This document shows positions 9,146 through 18,454 of a stretch of DNA of 54,676 bases, in pieces (positions within the stretch are counted from its first letter, which is position 1; each line of letters starts with the position of its first letter). The notes beneath the pieces are model-generated. The model ran no database searches. It was not told the origin of the DNA and saw only the letters and a program-made list of their open reading frames with translations. Location: NCBI GenBank assembly GCA_024640955.1, contig JAHEDZ010000042.1, positions 160,302 through 214,977 of the forward strand, written 5' to 3'. The DNA is from Oceanospirillaceae bacterium (GTDB lineage: Bacteria > Pseudomonadota > Gammaproteobacteria > Pseudomonadales > Balneatricaceae). The translations under genes were made by a program, and so were the position numbers.

Positions 9146-10969
9146 TTAGCTGCTCAAATGATATCGGCTAGTGAGACTCTTTTTAAAGCCTTTCACCACC
9201 TGCAACGCATCACGCAACAGATCACGATCCATTTTATTCAAAACACCAAGCTCAATGATATTAGGCGTTGGGTCTATACCGCTACCACTCTCATCCGCAC
9301 GGCGTAGCTGCTGGCGTAACCGAATGTGGATAAAGAGTCCAAGCGCCTCGCACAGATCCTCAGACTCCTGTTCACCCAGCACACCCATCTCTTGCAGCAG
9401 TTCTAACCGCTCATAGGTGTTGGTTTTGAGAATGCGATGCTCAAGTGCCAAAGTTCTGACGCCATGAACAATCGGAAAAATACCACCCTTCTTGATGTCC
9501 AGCTCACCTTTGTCTTTGATATTGCCGAAGAAGGTCAGCGGCGTATCAAACTCAATAGCAGCACGCGCAAAGTGGGAGAAGAAGATATCGTTATTGTGTA
9601 GATTCCGCAGGAACCAGTTACGCGCCACCTTAAACAGAGCCACGTTGCCCGCCACCGGTTTGGCATCTACCGCGATCGCAAGATTCATCTGATCCTCGCC
9701 GTCATTGCTGAGCGACCAGTCCTGTAACTTCTGGGTCCAATCATCGACCGAGTTCACCCAGTAAGAGTTCGACACCATGATATTACCGGGACAGGGTGGG
9801 AAGCCAAAGGAGATTAGCTTTGCGCTGAACTCCTGCATAACTTTCTCCATATCCGGCCACATTAACGCATTACGGAAGATGATTGCGTTATCCTGGTCCG
9901 TTTTCATGATCTGCTCCCCTCGCCCTTCAGAGCCCATCACAATCAGACAGACATGAGGCTGCAGGTCATCAGGTACCACTAAATCGAACAGCTTGGAGAT
10001 AATGCGGCCGTTCATGGCTGCTAAAAGATCCATTGTAAACCGAATTCTCACACCGGTAGAGATCAGGGCTTTGATCAACGCGTTGATTCCCTTCGCCGCT
10101 TGGCGAAGATCTTCGACCGTACTGGCGCGCTCAAGTCGCAGGCCAATAACGTGCGAATGGCTCGAAAAGTAAGAGAGCACGTCGGTCAACTGTACGATAC
10201 CTATCAGCGTCGTACCATCCATCACGACCACACGTTCAATCTGCTGCTGCGTCATCAATACCAGCACATTGAAGAGATAATCTTCAGGGTGCGTCGTCAC
10301 CAGGCGGTACTTGGCAATTTCCGCAACATCGGTCTCGAGCGCCTTACCTTCGAGCACCACCGCATCCAGCAGATCGGTACCCGTAACCATCCCTACACGC
10401 GAACCTTTACGGGCCAACACACAGTCAGACTTAGTCTCGCGCATCAACGCCGTCGCTTCAGCAATCGACGTACCCTCATTAACAATCAACGGATCGCGCA
10501 GCGTCGCATCAGAGATCGTGGCGAGCATAAACTCAGCCATATCCTGACCCTCGCCCTGTTGCGCTGCAATCTGAGACTTAGCCGACAAGTTTTGCTGAAA
10601 GTAATCGGCGAAATCGGCATTGGTAGCCATCAACTCCAACAGAGCGGCCGTGGGTAGAATGTGACAGATCGTCTCCTCTTCGGCGACAAAGTTGTGGATA
10701 GTCGTGCCGTGTATCGCACTCCAACCGCCAAAGTAGTCCTCGTTCTCATAATGCATGAAGACATGCTCAATGCCGTCCTCAGCATCGGGATCTACTTCCG
10801 CAACACGCCCCTTGTAGACAACATAAACCCCCTCAGAGAGCTCAGGCGCCTGCAAAATAGCTTCACCCTTTTGGTAGTAGCCTAAATCCAAATTAGAACG
10901 CAAAAGCTTCTGCTCCCGCTCATTCAACAAACTGAACGGCAAATTGGACATTTTAAAAGAATCAGGCAT
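9146..10969 (-). CDS. cNMP-binding / CBS / DUF294 nucleotidyltransferase-like regulator
   Basis: A 607-residue soluble signalling protein. The order is an N-terminal cyclic-nucleotide-binding fold (about 10-140), two CBS domains (about 155-280; ISDATLRDPLIVNEGTSIAE and YRLVTTHPEDYLF), a DUF294 nucleotidyltransferase domain with GSEGRGEQ and TDQDNAIIF (about 345-375), and the DUF294 C-terminal domain. The family resembles the GlnD uridylyltransferase core and is often found beside acetate-type symporters, so a role in acetate signalling is a guess. I prefer the ATG at 10969, which has GGAG seven bases upstream, over the GTG two codons earlier. Confidence 0.88.
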   Translation of the reverse strand: MPDSFKMSNLPFSLLNEREQKLLRSNLDLGYYQKGEAILQAPELSEGVYVVYKGRVAEVDPDAEDGIEHVFMHYENEDYFGGWSAIHGTTIHNFVAEEETICHILPTAALLELMATNADFADYFQQNLSAKSQIAAQQGEGQDMAEFMLATISDATLRDPLIVNEGTSIAEATALMRETKSDCVLARKGSRVGMVTGTDLLDAVVLEGKALETDVAEIAKYRLVTTHPEDYLFNVLVLMTQQQIERVVVMDGTTLIGIVQLTDVLSYFSSHSHVIGLRLERASTVEDLRQAAKGINALIKALISTGVRIRFTMDLLAAMNGRIISKLFDLVVPDDLQPHVCLIVMGSEGRGEQIMKTDQDNAIIFRNALMWPDMEKVMQEFSAKLISFGFPPCPGNIMVSNSYWVNSVDDWTQKLQDWSLSNDGEDQMNLAIAVDAKPVAGNVALFKVARNWFLRNLHNNDIFFSHFARAAIEFDTPLTFFGNIKDKGELDIKKGGIFPIVHGVRTLALEHRILKTNTYERLELLQEMGVLGEQESEDLCEALGLFIHIRLRQQLRRADESGSGIDPTPNIIELGVLNKMDRDLLRDALQVVKGFKKSLTSRYHLSS

Positions 10970-11102
10970 CCCCACACTCCAAAAAAACCACTAAGCACTC
11001 CCCCAAGTATGACCAAAGCCCACCCGTTCTGCACCCACCTAAGTCAATGATTTTGCATGTTCTGATGCGTTTTTATCGCAGGCAAGCAAGCCGGATAGAT
11101 AC

Positions 11103-11132
11103 AAAAAAGCGCGCCGGATTGGGCGCGCTTTT
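11103..11132 (-). terminator. Rho-independent terminator of symporter operon
   Basis: Inverted repeat AAAAGCGCGCC / GGGCGCGCTTTT with a short loop, 22 bp past the symporter stop; on the minus strand the stem is followed by a run of Ts. Confidence 0.85.
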
Positions 11133-11153
11133 CAGAAGTGTACTCAACAGTGC

Positions 11154-12869
11154 TTAGTGGCTAGAAGCTTCACCTGCACCGCGTGGAATACGAATGTCTT
11201 CAACGATCTGCTGGATCTCAGCTGGCGGCTCAGCAGTCATAGAAGATACAACCTTAGCAACGATGAAGTTGAGGATCATACCGACCGTACCGAAGCCCTC
11301 TGGAGAGATACCCATGATCCACTGATCAGACGTACCGCCCAGGAATTTGAAGTAGACAATGTAAGCCATAGTTACAGCGATACCCGCAACCATACCTGCT
11401 ACTGCGCCTGCAGTGTTCATACGCTTGCTGAAGATACCCATCAGGATTGCTGGGAATACAGAAGAAGCTGCCAGACCGAATGCAAGTGCGACCACCTGCG
11501 CCACGAATCCTGGCGGGTTCACCCCGAAGTAGCCGGCCACAAGAATCGCGACAACAGCTGCACCTCGCGCATACAACAGCTCCTCCTTCTCGGTAAGATC
11601 AGGCTTGAGCGTCTTCTTCATCAAGTCATGCGAGATCGAAGTGGAGATTACCAGTAGCAGACCCGCTGCGGTAGAGAGTGCAGCAGCAACCGCACCAGCA
11701 GCAACCAGAGCGATTACCCAGTTTGGAAGCTGAGCGATCTCTGGATTAGCCAGTACCATGATGTCACGGTTAACGGTCAGCTCGTTCTCATCAGTTTTGC
11801 TGTAGAACACGACGCCATCGTTGTTCTTGTCTTCCCACTTGATCAGACCCGTGTTTTCCCAACGCGCGAACCACTCAGGGATCTCAGTGTATTTAACACC
11901 TGTGTTAGCAACACCCGAAGCTGCAGTCTCCTCAGTACCGTTGACAGTCTGGATCAGGTTTACACGACCGAAGCCAGCAACACCTGGTACAGAAGTGTAG
12001 AGGATAGCGATGAAGATCAGCGCCCAACCTGCAGATGCACGCGCATCTTTTACGCGAGGTACAGTGAAGAAACGTACGATTACGTGCGGCAGACCCGCAG
12101 TACCCGCCATCAGCGCGAATGTCATAAAGAACAGGTCGATGGTAGTTTTAGAACCGGCCGTATACTGCGCAAATCCAAGTTCAACAGAGAGCTGGTCAAG
12201 CGTAGCCAGTACCGACTGTCCGCCGTCCAGAGTTGCACCCAGTGCAGTCTGTGGCAGGATGTGACCTGTAACCTGCAGAGACAGGAAGATCGCAGGAACC
12301 ATGAACGCCAAGATCAGTACACAGTACTGAGCAACCTGGGTGTAGGTGATACCCTTCATACCGCCGAGTACAGCGTAGAAGAATACGATCGCCATACCGA
12401 TGATTACACCGGTGTTGATGTCTACGTGCAGGTAACGTGAGAACACGATACCAACGCCGCGCATCTGACCCGCTACGTATGTGAAAGAGATGATGATAGT
12501 ACAGACAACTGCGATAGTACGTGCAGTGTTGCTGTAGTAACGGTCACCAATGAAGTCAGGCACTGTGAACTTACCGAACTTACGCAGGTACGGTGCCAGA
12601 AGCATCGCCAACAGTACGTATCCACCAGTCCAACCCATCAGGTAAGCTGACGCGTCACGACCAACGAAAGATACGATACCCGCCAGAGATATGAACGATG
12701 CAGCAGACATCCAGTCAGCAGCAGTCGCCATACCGTTAGCGATCGGTGGTACACCACCGCCTGCAACGTAGAACTCTTTAGTTGATCCGGCACGGGCCCA
12801 GATCGCGATACCGATGTAGAGGACGAAAGAGCCGCCTACAAAGAGAAAGGTTAATGCATCAAGAGTCAT
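11154..12869 (-). CDS. Sodium:solute symporter, acetate-type (VC_2705 group)
   Basis: A 571-residue SSS-family transporter with about 13 membrane helices, similar to ActP and to the VC_2705-type symporters that carry a DUF4212 partner. Family signatures include the early WMSAASFISLAG segment and the ALSTAAGLLLVISTSISHDL segment. A polar insertion of about 70 residues (about 310-385), rich in N, E and K, is typical of this subgroup. It lies 11 bp downstream of the DUF4212 gene and near crbS, crbR and acs, so acetate or another short carboxylate is the likely substrate, with Na+ as the likely coupling ion. Confidence 0.9.
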   Translation of the reverse strand: MTLDALTFLFVGGSFVLYIGIAIWARAGSTKEFYVAGGGVPPIANGMATAADWMSAASFISLAGIVSFVGRDASAYLMGWTGGYVLLAMLLAPYLRKFGKFTVPDFIGDRYYSNTARTIAVVCTIIISFTYVAGQMRGVGIVFSRYLHVDINTGVIIGMAIVFFYAVLGGMKGITYTQVAQYCVLILAFMVPAIFLSLQVTGHILPQTALGATLDGGQSVLATLDQLSVELGFAQYTAGSKTTIDLFFMTFALMAGTAGLPHVIVRFFTVPRVKDARASAGWALIFIAILYTSVPGVAGFGRVNLIQTVNGTEETAASGVANTGVKYTEIPEWFARWENTGLIKWEDKNNDGVVFYSKTDENELTVNRDIMVLANPEIAQLPNWVIALVAAGAVAAALSTAAGLLLVISTSISHDLMKKTLKPDLTEKEELLYARGAAVVAILVAGYFGVNPPGFVAQVVALAFGLAASSVFPAILMGIFSKRMNTAGAVAGMVAGIAVTMAYIVYFKFLGGTSDQWIMGISPEGFGTVGMILNFIVAKVVSSMTAEPPAEIQQIVEDIRIPRGAGEASSH

Positions 12870-12880
12870 CTTCTATCCCC

Positions 12881-13141
12881 TTACTCGTGAACGTCGTACT
12901 TTTCGTCAAGTTTGTTCATGCTGAACACGTATGCCCAGATCAAACCGACGAATGTGAAGATAGAACCCTGCTGCGCAAACCAGAAGCCCAGTGGGAAACC
13001 GAAGAACTGGATCTGATCCAGTGCATCTACGAAAAGTACGCCGCAGCCGTAAGAGACTACGAACCAGATCGTCAGATAAGTGGTGATAATGCGCAGGTTC
13101 TCACTCCAGTAAGCCTGTGCATTTTCGTTGCTCAGTGACAT
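12881..13141 (-). CDS. DUF4212 small subunit of sodium/solute symporter
   Basis: 86 residues with two membrane helices (about 20-42 and 50-72) and a charged C-terminus. It matches the DUF4212 partner proteins that precede VC_2705-type symporters (AYWSENLRIITTYLTIWFVV and GFPLGFWFAQQGSI are typical). First gene of a two-gene operon with the symporter. Its exact role in the transporter is not known. Confidence 0.9.
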   Translation of the reverse strand: MSLSNENAQAYWSENLRIITTYLTIWFVVSYGCGVLFVDALDQIQFFGFPLGFWFAQQGSIFTFVGLIWAYVFSMNKLDEKYDVHE

Positions 13142-13533
13142 AGCACCTTACCCTTATATTGTTGATTTTACTTTATAACTAAAAGAGCGGCGCATCATAC
13201 CGGCAGCTCACCGGATGCGGTGTACGACCTTAGTGGTATTCAGTGAAGAGTCGCTCATTTAGTTAGAAACTTGTCCGCCTAAAGATATGAAGACAGTGTC
13301 CGCAGGGTAAGGAAAGGGTAATAACAGAACAAGCTAGACCAACGTATAGGGAATATCAGAATTATTCTAAGTCATTGTTTGCACTGCAATATAAGAATTA
13401 ACTTATATAGCTATCTACAACTTATGTCTGTTGTTCCTGTCGACTAAACGCGGAGAAAAACGGTTTTTGCACTGCGAGTTCAACCGGTTAGAATGCCCTA
13501 TCGACTCAAAAGAGCCGACTCGAAGGAGCTCTC
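13142..13533. other. Divergent regulatory gap between DUF4212 gene and crbS
   Basis: This 392-bp AT-rich region separates two divergent transcription units and must hold both promoters. Since CrbS/CrbR-type systems activate acetate genes, a CrbR site is expected here, but I cannot point to a convincing motif. A clear ribosome binding site (GAAGGAG) precedes crbS. Confidence 0.5.
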
Positions 13534-16500
13534 ATGTTCTCAGGTTTAACTATCACGCTACTCGCCGTCGGCTACCTAGGGCTGCTTTTCGCCATCGCTT
13601 ATTTAGGAGATCAGAGCAGAGTCGGTAAAGAGTGGGCTGGCAACCCATTTATCTACTCACTCTCACTGGCGGTCTACTGCTCCTCTTGGACCTTTTACGG
13701 TGCGGTTGGACGCGCATCAACGAGTGGCTGGGAGTTTCTAGCGACCTACATCGGTCCCGCCGTTGTCTTTATCTTCGCCTGGCAAGTTCTCGAAAAAATT
13801 AATCGCGTCAGTAAACAGCAAAACATCACAACCATCTCTGACTTTATCTCGTCGCGCTACGGCAAGAGCCAGACCGTCGCTGTACTGGTAACAACGATTG
13901 CTGTCCTCGGTACTATTCCTTATATCGCCCTTCAACTTAAAGCCGTGGCGGTGAGTTATAACGCAATTGCGCCCGGAGCAACCGAGACCCTCAGCGCCGG
14001 TAGCGATACTGCGCTGGTGGTTGCCCTGATGATGGCGGTGTTTGCGATACTTTTTGGGACCCGCCACATCGATGCGACCGAGCACCATGAAGGCCTAGTA
14101 TTGGCCGTCGCTTTCGAATCCATTATAAAACTGGCCGCCTTCCTCGCTGTAGGCATGTTTGTCACTTTTGAGATGTTTGGTGGATTAGAGAACACTGTTG
14201 CGGCCGTTCGAAACGAGTTGGACGCAGCTGCCAACTTCAACCGACCGCTAACTGAAGGAAGCTTCATCACCGAGATCATTCTCGCCTGTGGTGCGGCAAT
14301 CTGTCTGCCGCGTCAGTTCCATGTCACAATTGTTGAGAACACTCGCACTGGCAACCTACGCCTGGCGCGTTGGCTCTTCCCGCTCTACCTGATGGCTCTT
14401 GCACTCTTCGTACTACCAATCGCAACGGCCGGGAACACCTATCTTCCCTACCACCCCCTGGGTGCAGACTCCTATGTCCTCAGCCTTCCGCTTGCCGCGG
14501 GCCATGATTACCTCGCCTCGTTCGTCTTTATCGGCGGTCTATCAGCCGCCACCTCTATGGTTATTGTTGCGGTTATCACACTGGCGACCATGGTGTGTAA
14601 CGATATTGTGATTCCAATCCTGTTGAGGATCCCGAGCCTGCGCTTAGCAGAGACGCGTGATCTTGGCTCACTGCTGCTGAGTGTGCGTCGAATCACGATC
14701 TTCTGTCTGTTGTTAATGGGCTACTTCTACTACCGAATACTCGGCGAACAGGGCTCACTCGCCTCTTTCGGTCTGCTTGCATTCGTAGCCGCCGTGCAGT
14801 TTTTGCCGGCCATTCTCGGCGCCGTCTACTGGACTCAGGGTAACCGCTACGGCGCGATTGCAGGACTCAGCGCCGGCTTTGCACTCTGGATTTATACACT
14901 TGTTATACCTGCGCTCTCAGGTGCAAAACTGATTCCCGACGCTTTCGATCCGGTAATACTTGCACCGCAGTGGCTCGCTCCCACCACACTCTTCGGCCTC
15001 ACCACTTTGGATCCTCTGACCCACGGGGTAATTTGGAGCCTTGGCCTCAACACTCTGTTCTATATCCTTGGCTCTAAGCTACTTTCAGCGCGTTTAGTCG
15101 ACCGTATTCAAGCCAGCGCCTATGTCGATAGCCAGCGTGATCCTAATTCAGAGCCTGGACGCCAGACCACGCCGGTGACCGTAAGCGATCTGCAATTGCT
15201 GGCTGAGCGCTTCCTTGGCATTCGCCGCACCCAACAAGCATTTAACGATTTTGCAGCGCAACGTTTTGAGGACCCCAGCCCGCCCTCAGAGCGCGCTCAC
15301 CCCGACCTGATTCAATTTACTGAACGCCTGTTAGCCGGTGTTATCGGCGCCTCCTCAGCGCGTATCGTTATGGACTCAACATTGCGCGGCAAGTCGATGC
15401 AACTCGGCGACGTGGTTGCTATCGTCGATGAGGCCTCGCAGGCGCTGCGATTCAACCGCTCACTTCTGCAGTCAACCATCGAGAACGTCACACTAGGCAT
15501 CAGCGTAGTTGACCAGAAGTTGAGGCTGGTGGCCTGGAACCAGCGCTTTATCGAGATGTTCGACTTCCCAGAGGAGCTAATCACTGTAGGGCGGCCTATC
15601 GAAGAGGTTTTCCGCTACAACGCCATTCACGGTGAGTATGGCGACTCAGCTAAGAGTCTAGATGAGCTGGTTGAGGAGCGTATGGAGACGATGCGTTCGC
15701 ATCAGCCACACAACTTCGAGCGCTACCGCCCCAACGGTAGAGTATTGGAGGTGCGCGGTAACCCACTGCCGGATGGTGGTTACGTCAGTACATACATGGA
15801 TATTACTGAACATAAACGCACCGAGGAGGCGTTGCGCGAGAGTGAAGAGAACGTGCGCATTTACACCGACAGTGTGCCGGTGATGATCACCTACCTAGAT
15901 CCCGAACAGAACTTCCTCTTCGTTAACAAAACCTTTGCTGATGCGATGCAACTGAATCGTCACACCATTGCCGGTACACCCTCGCATACGGTCCTCTCAA
16001 AGAGCGAGTACTTGCTGCGTCAGCCCTACGTCAAACTGGTACTACAAGGCCAGCGTGCAACCTTTGAGGCACCGCTACCGACCCTCGATGACAGTCACCG
16101 CGTCGCTGAACTGACAATGATTCCGCATATCGGCGACTATGGTGATGTACTGGGTTACTTCACGCTTTATCAGGATATAACCGAGCGTCGCATAGCCGAG
16201 CTAGCCATCAAAGAGACCAACGAAAATCTCGAGAGGCGTGTGACTGAGCGCACACAAGCGCTGCAATTGGTGAACAAAGAGCTGCGCAAAGAGAACACCA
16301 TTCGAGCGTTGATGGAGGATGAACTGCGTCAGGCGAAGTCAGATGCGGAGGATGCCAACCTCGGAAAGACTCGCTTCCTCGCCGCGGCCTCGCACGACCT
16401 ACTGCAGCCACTCAACGCCGCTCGCCTATTCACCTCAGCACTGACTCAAAAGTCGCACGCAGAAGAGACGCGCCAACTGGTCGAAAATGTTGATGGGGCG

Positions 16501-17454
16501 CTACGCTCTGCGGAAGAGCTGATCACAGCACTGCTCGACATTTCGAAACTGGATGCCGGTGCGCTCGAGCCCAAACTGACCCACTTCTCGCTCGAGACTG
16601 TCTTTAGCAATCTGACCAATGAGTTCAAAGCAATGGCGGACAAGAAGAATCTCGAGTTCAAGTCGGTGACTTGTAAGCAGGTGGTCTTCTCTGATCAAAC
16701 GCTGCTACGCCGTGTGCTGCAGAACTTCATCTCCAATGCCATCCGCTATACCACCGATGGCAGAGTCCTGCTGGGTGCGCGCCGAGTTGGTAGCAAATTG
16801 CGTCTCGAAGTTTGGGATACCGGTGTTGGCATTGCTCCCGATAAGATCGGCGAGGTGTTTGAGGAGTTCAAACGTATCGATAATCCGCGACACTCAGAAG
16901 TGCAGGGGCTTGGTCTGGGGCTGGCGATTACTGAGCGTATCGCGAGGATGCTGGAGCATAATCTAAATGTTCGCTCTTGGCCGATGCAGGGTACGGTGTT
17001 CAGTATCGACGTACCGCTAGGGGATCCGACGAAGGCGGAGAAAGCGGGGCCAGAAAGCCGCGGCTGGATCAAGTCGAAAGGCCTCAACGGTGTAAAAGTG
17101 CTGGTTATCGACAACGAGCCGAAGATTCTTGAAGGTATGTCTGCTCTGCTGAAGGGTTGGTCTTGTGACGTGCGCACTGCGCTTTCGGCTATCGAGGCAG
17201 AGACGATTATCGGAGCAGAGTCCTTTACACCTGATATTATCCTGGCCGACTACCACCTTAGTGAGAACGACACTGGCCTGATGGCACTGGAGCAGATTGA
17301 GCCGTTATGCGAAAACCCAGTACCAGCCATCGTCATCACCGCAGACCGTACTGATGAGATTAAGCAGGAGATCTCCAACGCCGGGGCCAAGCTGTTGAAC
17401 AAACCGGTTAAACCGGCCGCACTGCGTCAGATGATTACTAAGTCGCTGAAGTAA
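13534..17454 (+). CDS. crbS: SSS-domain hybrid sensor histidine kinase (CrbS)
   Basis: A 1306-residue sensor for the acetate switch in Vibrio and Pseudomonas-type bacteria. Order: a Na+/solute symporter-like membrane domain of about 13 helices (1 to about 490), two PAS regions (about 643-770 and 774-895), a coiled coil (about 900-945), HisKA with the phosphorylatable His954 (AAASHDLLQPL), an HATPase domain (ISNAIRYT near 1066, then DTGVGI and GLGLGLAI), and a C-terminal receiver with Asp1239 (ILADYHL). It is divergent from the acetate-type symporter and precedes the LuxR-type regulator and acs, the classical context. Whether the SSS part transports anything is unknown. Confidence 0.92.
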   Translation: MFSGLTITLLAVGYLGLLFAIAYLGDQSRVGKEWAGNPFIYSLSLAVYCSSWTFYGAVGRASTSGWEFLATYIGPAVVFIFAWQVLEKINRVSKQQNITTISDFISSRYGKSQTVAVLVTTIAVLGTIPYIALQLKAVAVSYNAIAPGATETLSAGSDTALVVALMMAVFAILFGTRHIDATEHHEGLVLAVAFESIIKLAAFLAVGMFVTFEMFGGLENTVAAVRNELDAAANFNRPLTEGSFITEIILACGAAICLPRQFHVTIVENTRTGNLRLARWLFPLYLMALALFVLPIATAGNTYLPYHPLGADSYVLSLPLAAGHDYLASFVFIGGLSAATSMVIVAVITLATMVCNDIVIPILLRIPSLRLAETRDLGSLLLSVRRITIFCLLLMGYFYYRILGEQGSLASFGLLAFVAAVQFLPAILGAVYWTQGNRYGAIAGLSAGFALWIYTLVIPALSGAKLIPDAFDPVILAPQWLAPTTLFGLTTLDPLTHGVIWSLGLNTLFYILGSKLLSARLVDRIQASAYVDSQRDPNSEPGRQTTPVTVSDLQLLAERFLGIRRTQQAFNDFAAQRFEDPSPPSERAHPDLIQFTERLLAGVIGASSARIVMDSTLRGKSMQLGDVVAIVDEASQALRFNRSLLQSTIENVTLGISVVDQKLRLVAWNQRFIEMFDFPEELITVGRPIEEVFRYNAIHGEYGDSAKSLDELVEERMETMRSHQPHNFERYRPNGRVLEVRGNPLPDGGYVSTYMDITEHKRTEEALRESEENVRIYTDSVPVMITYLDPEQNFLFVNKTFADAMQLNRHTIAGTPSHTVLSKSEYLLRQPYVKLVLQGQRATFEAPLPTLDDSHRVAELTMIPHIGDYGDVLGYFTLYQDITERRIAELAIKETNENLERRVTERTQALQLVNKELRKENTIRALMEDELRQAKSDAEDANLGKTRFLAAASHDLLQPLNAARLFTSALTQKSHAEETRQLVENVDGALRSAEELITALLDISKLDAGALEPKLTHFSLETVFSNLTNEFKAMADKKNLEFKSVTCKQVVFSDQTLLRRVLQNFISNAIRYTTDGRVLLGARRVGSKLRLEVWDTGVGIAPDKIGEVFEEFKRIDNPRHSEVQGLGLGLAITERIARMLEHNLNVRSWPMQGTVFSIDVPLGDPTKAEKAGPESRGWIKSKGLNGVKVLVIDNEPKILEGMSALLKGWSCDVRTALSAIEAETIIGAESFTPDIILADYHLSENDTGLMALEQIEPLCENPVPAIVITADRTDEIKQEISNAGAKLLNKPVKPAALRQMITKSLK

Positions 17455-17475
17455 AGCGCCGTCGAGGCAACAAAA

Positions 17476-17493
17476 AACGGGCAAGGGCCCGTT
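17476..17493 (+). terminator. Possible weak terminator after crbS
   Basis: Inverted repeat AACGGGC / GCCCGTT with a four-base loop lies 22 bp past the crbS stop; only a short T-rich stretch follows, so it is a weak candidate. Confidence 0.45.
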
Positions 17494-17593
17494 CATTCGT
17501 CGCGTCGTTCGGATCTGCCCCACAACCCTCCCACCACACCATAGGAGGAGTATTCGCGCAGCAAGTGTCGCGACTGGATGTTACGCAGGCTCT

Positions 17594-18256
17594 CTAGGCA
17601 GTCTTAGGCGGCTCAACACTCAGACGCTGCGCAGCGATAACGGCCTGTGTACGGCTATGTACGCCCAGCTTACGTAGAATCGCTGTAACGTGCGCTTTGA
17701 TAGTCGCTTCAGAGACGTTCAGGTCATAGGCTATCTGCTTATTCAGCAGGCCCTCGGTCAACATCGTCAGCACGCGGAACTGCTGCGGCGTCAGCGACGC
17801 AACGGCTTCGGCAAACTGCTGATCTTCATCAGTGACCTGATCATCCATGCTATCTTCCAGCTCTTGTGGCAACCACTCATCGCCCTGCAGTACAGCTACA
17901 ATCGCTTCAGAGATAGTTTCAAGCGGAGAAGATTTGGGAATAAAACCAGACGCACCATAATCAATAGCGCGCTTCATGACATGAGTCTCTTCGGAGCCTG
18001 AGACAACGATCACTGGCACACTCGGGTGCTGACCACGCAAGAACACCAAGCCAGAGAAGCCCTGCGCACCTGGCATATGGATATCCAGCAGTACTAAATC
18101 AGCATCAACGTTCTCATCCACTTTCTGCTGTACGGACTCGAGCGTATCCGCTTCAATAATCTCAACACCCGGAACTGCCGAGGTTACCGCCTGCCTCAGG
18201 GCAGCACGAAACAGCGGGTGATCGTCGGCAATGATGATTGTTTGAGCGAGCTGCAT
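17594..18256 (-). CDS. crbR: LuxR-family response regulator (CrbR)
   Basis: 220 residues: a receiver domain with acidic pair D11-D12 and phospho-acceptor Asp58 (LVLLDIHMPG), followed by a LuxR/FixJ-type HTH at about 150-210 (LTPQQFRVLTMLTEGLLNKQIAYDLNVSE split by TIKAHV). In the CrbS/CrbR system this regulator activates acs. It lies between crbS and acs, on the opposite strand from crbS. An AgmR/ErcD-type regulator of alcohol metabolism is the alternative from domain content alone; the context favours CrbR. Confidence 0.88.
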   Translation of the reverse strand: MQLAQTIIIADDHPLFRAALRQAVTSAVPGVEIIEADTLESVQQKVDENVDADLVLLDIHMPGAQGFSGLVFLRGQHPSVPVIVVSGSEETHVMKRAIDYGASGFIPKSSPLETISEAIVAVLQGDEWLPQELEDSMDDQVTDEDQQFAEAVASLTPQQFRVLTMLTEGLLNKQIAYDLNVSEATIKAHVTAILRKLGVHSRTQAVIAAQRLSVEPPKTA

Positions 18257-18387
18257 TCGAAAAACTCCATATGCTTTTTATTTTAGACTTATTCTGAAAC
18301 TTGTTTTGAATTAGACCGTTATGATTCGTTGGATATAACTTAATAGAAAGTCTTTAACCAAGCCAGCTAAAACGTATTATATACGTA

Positions 18388-18415
18388 AAAACCCCAGCCC
18401 AAAGGCTGGGGTTTT
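18388..18415 (-). terminator. Terminator of acs
   Basis: Perfect 12-bp stem AAAACCCCAGCC / GGCTGGGGTTTT with a four-base loop, ending in Ts on both strands. It lies 40 bp past the acs stop. Confidence 0.92.
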
Positions 18416-18454
18416 GTGTTGTAAAACTACAGGAGACTTACTCCCCTGCTAGTT

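Noticed and set aside
13420-13440. CTTATGTCTGTTG as a possible GntR site before crbS
   Set aside because: Only one half-site; the second arm is missing, unlike the two sites in the sulfonate region.
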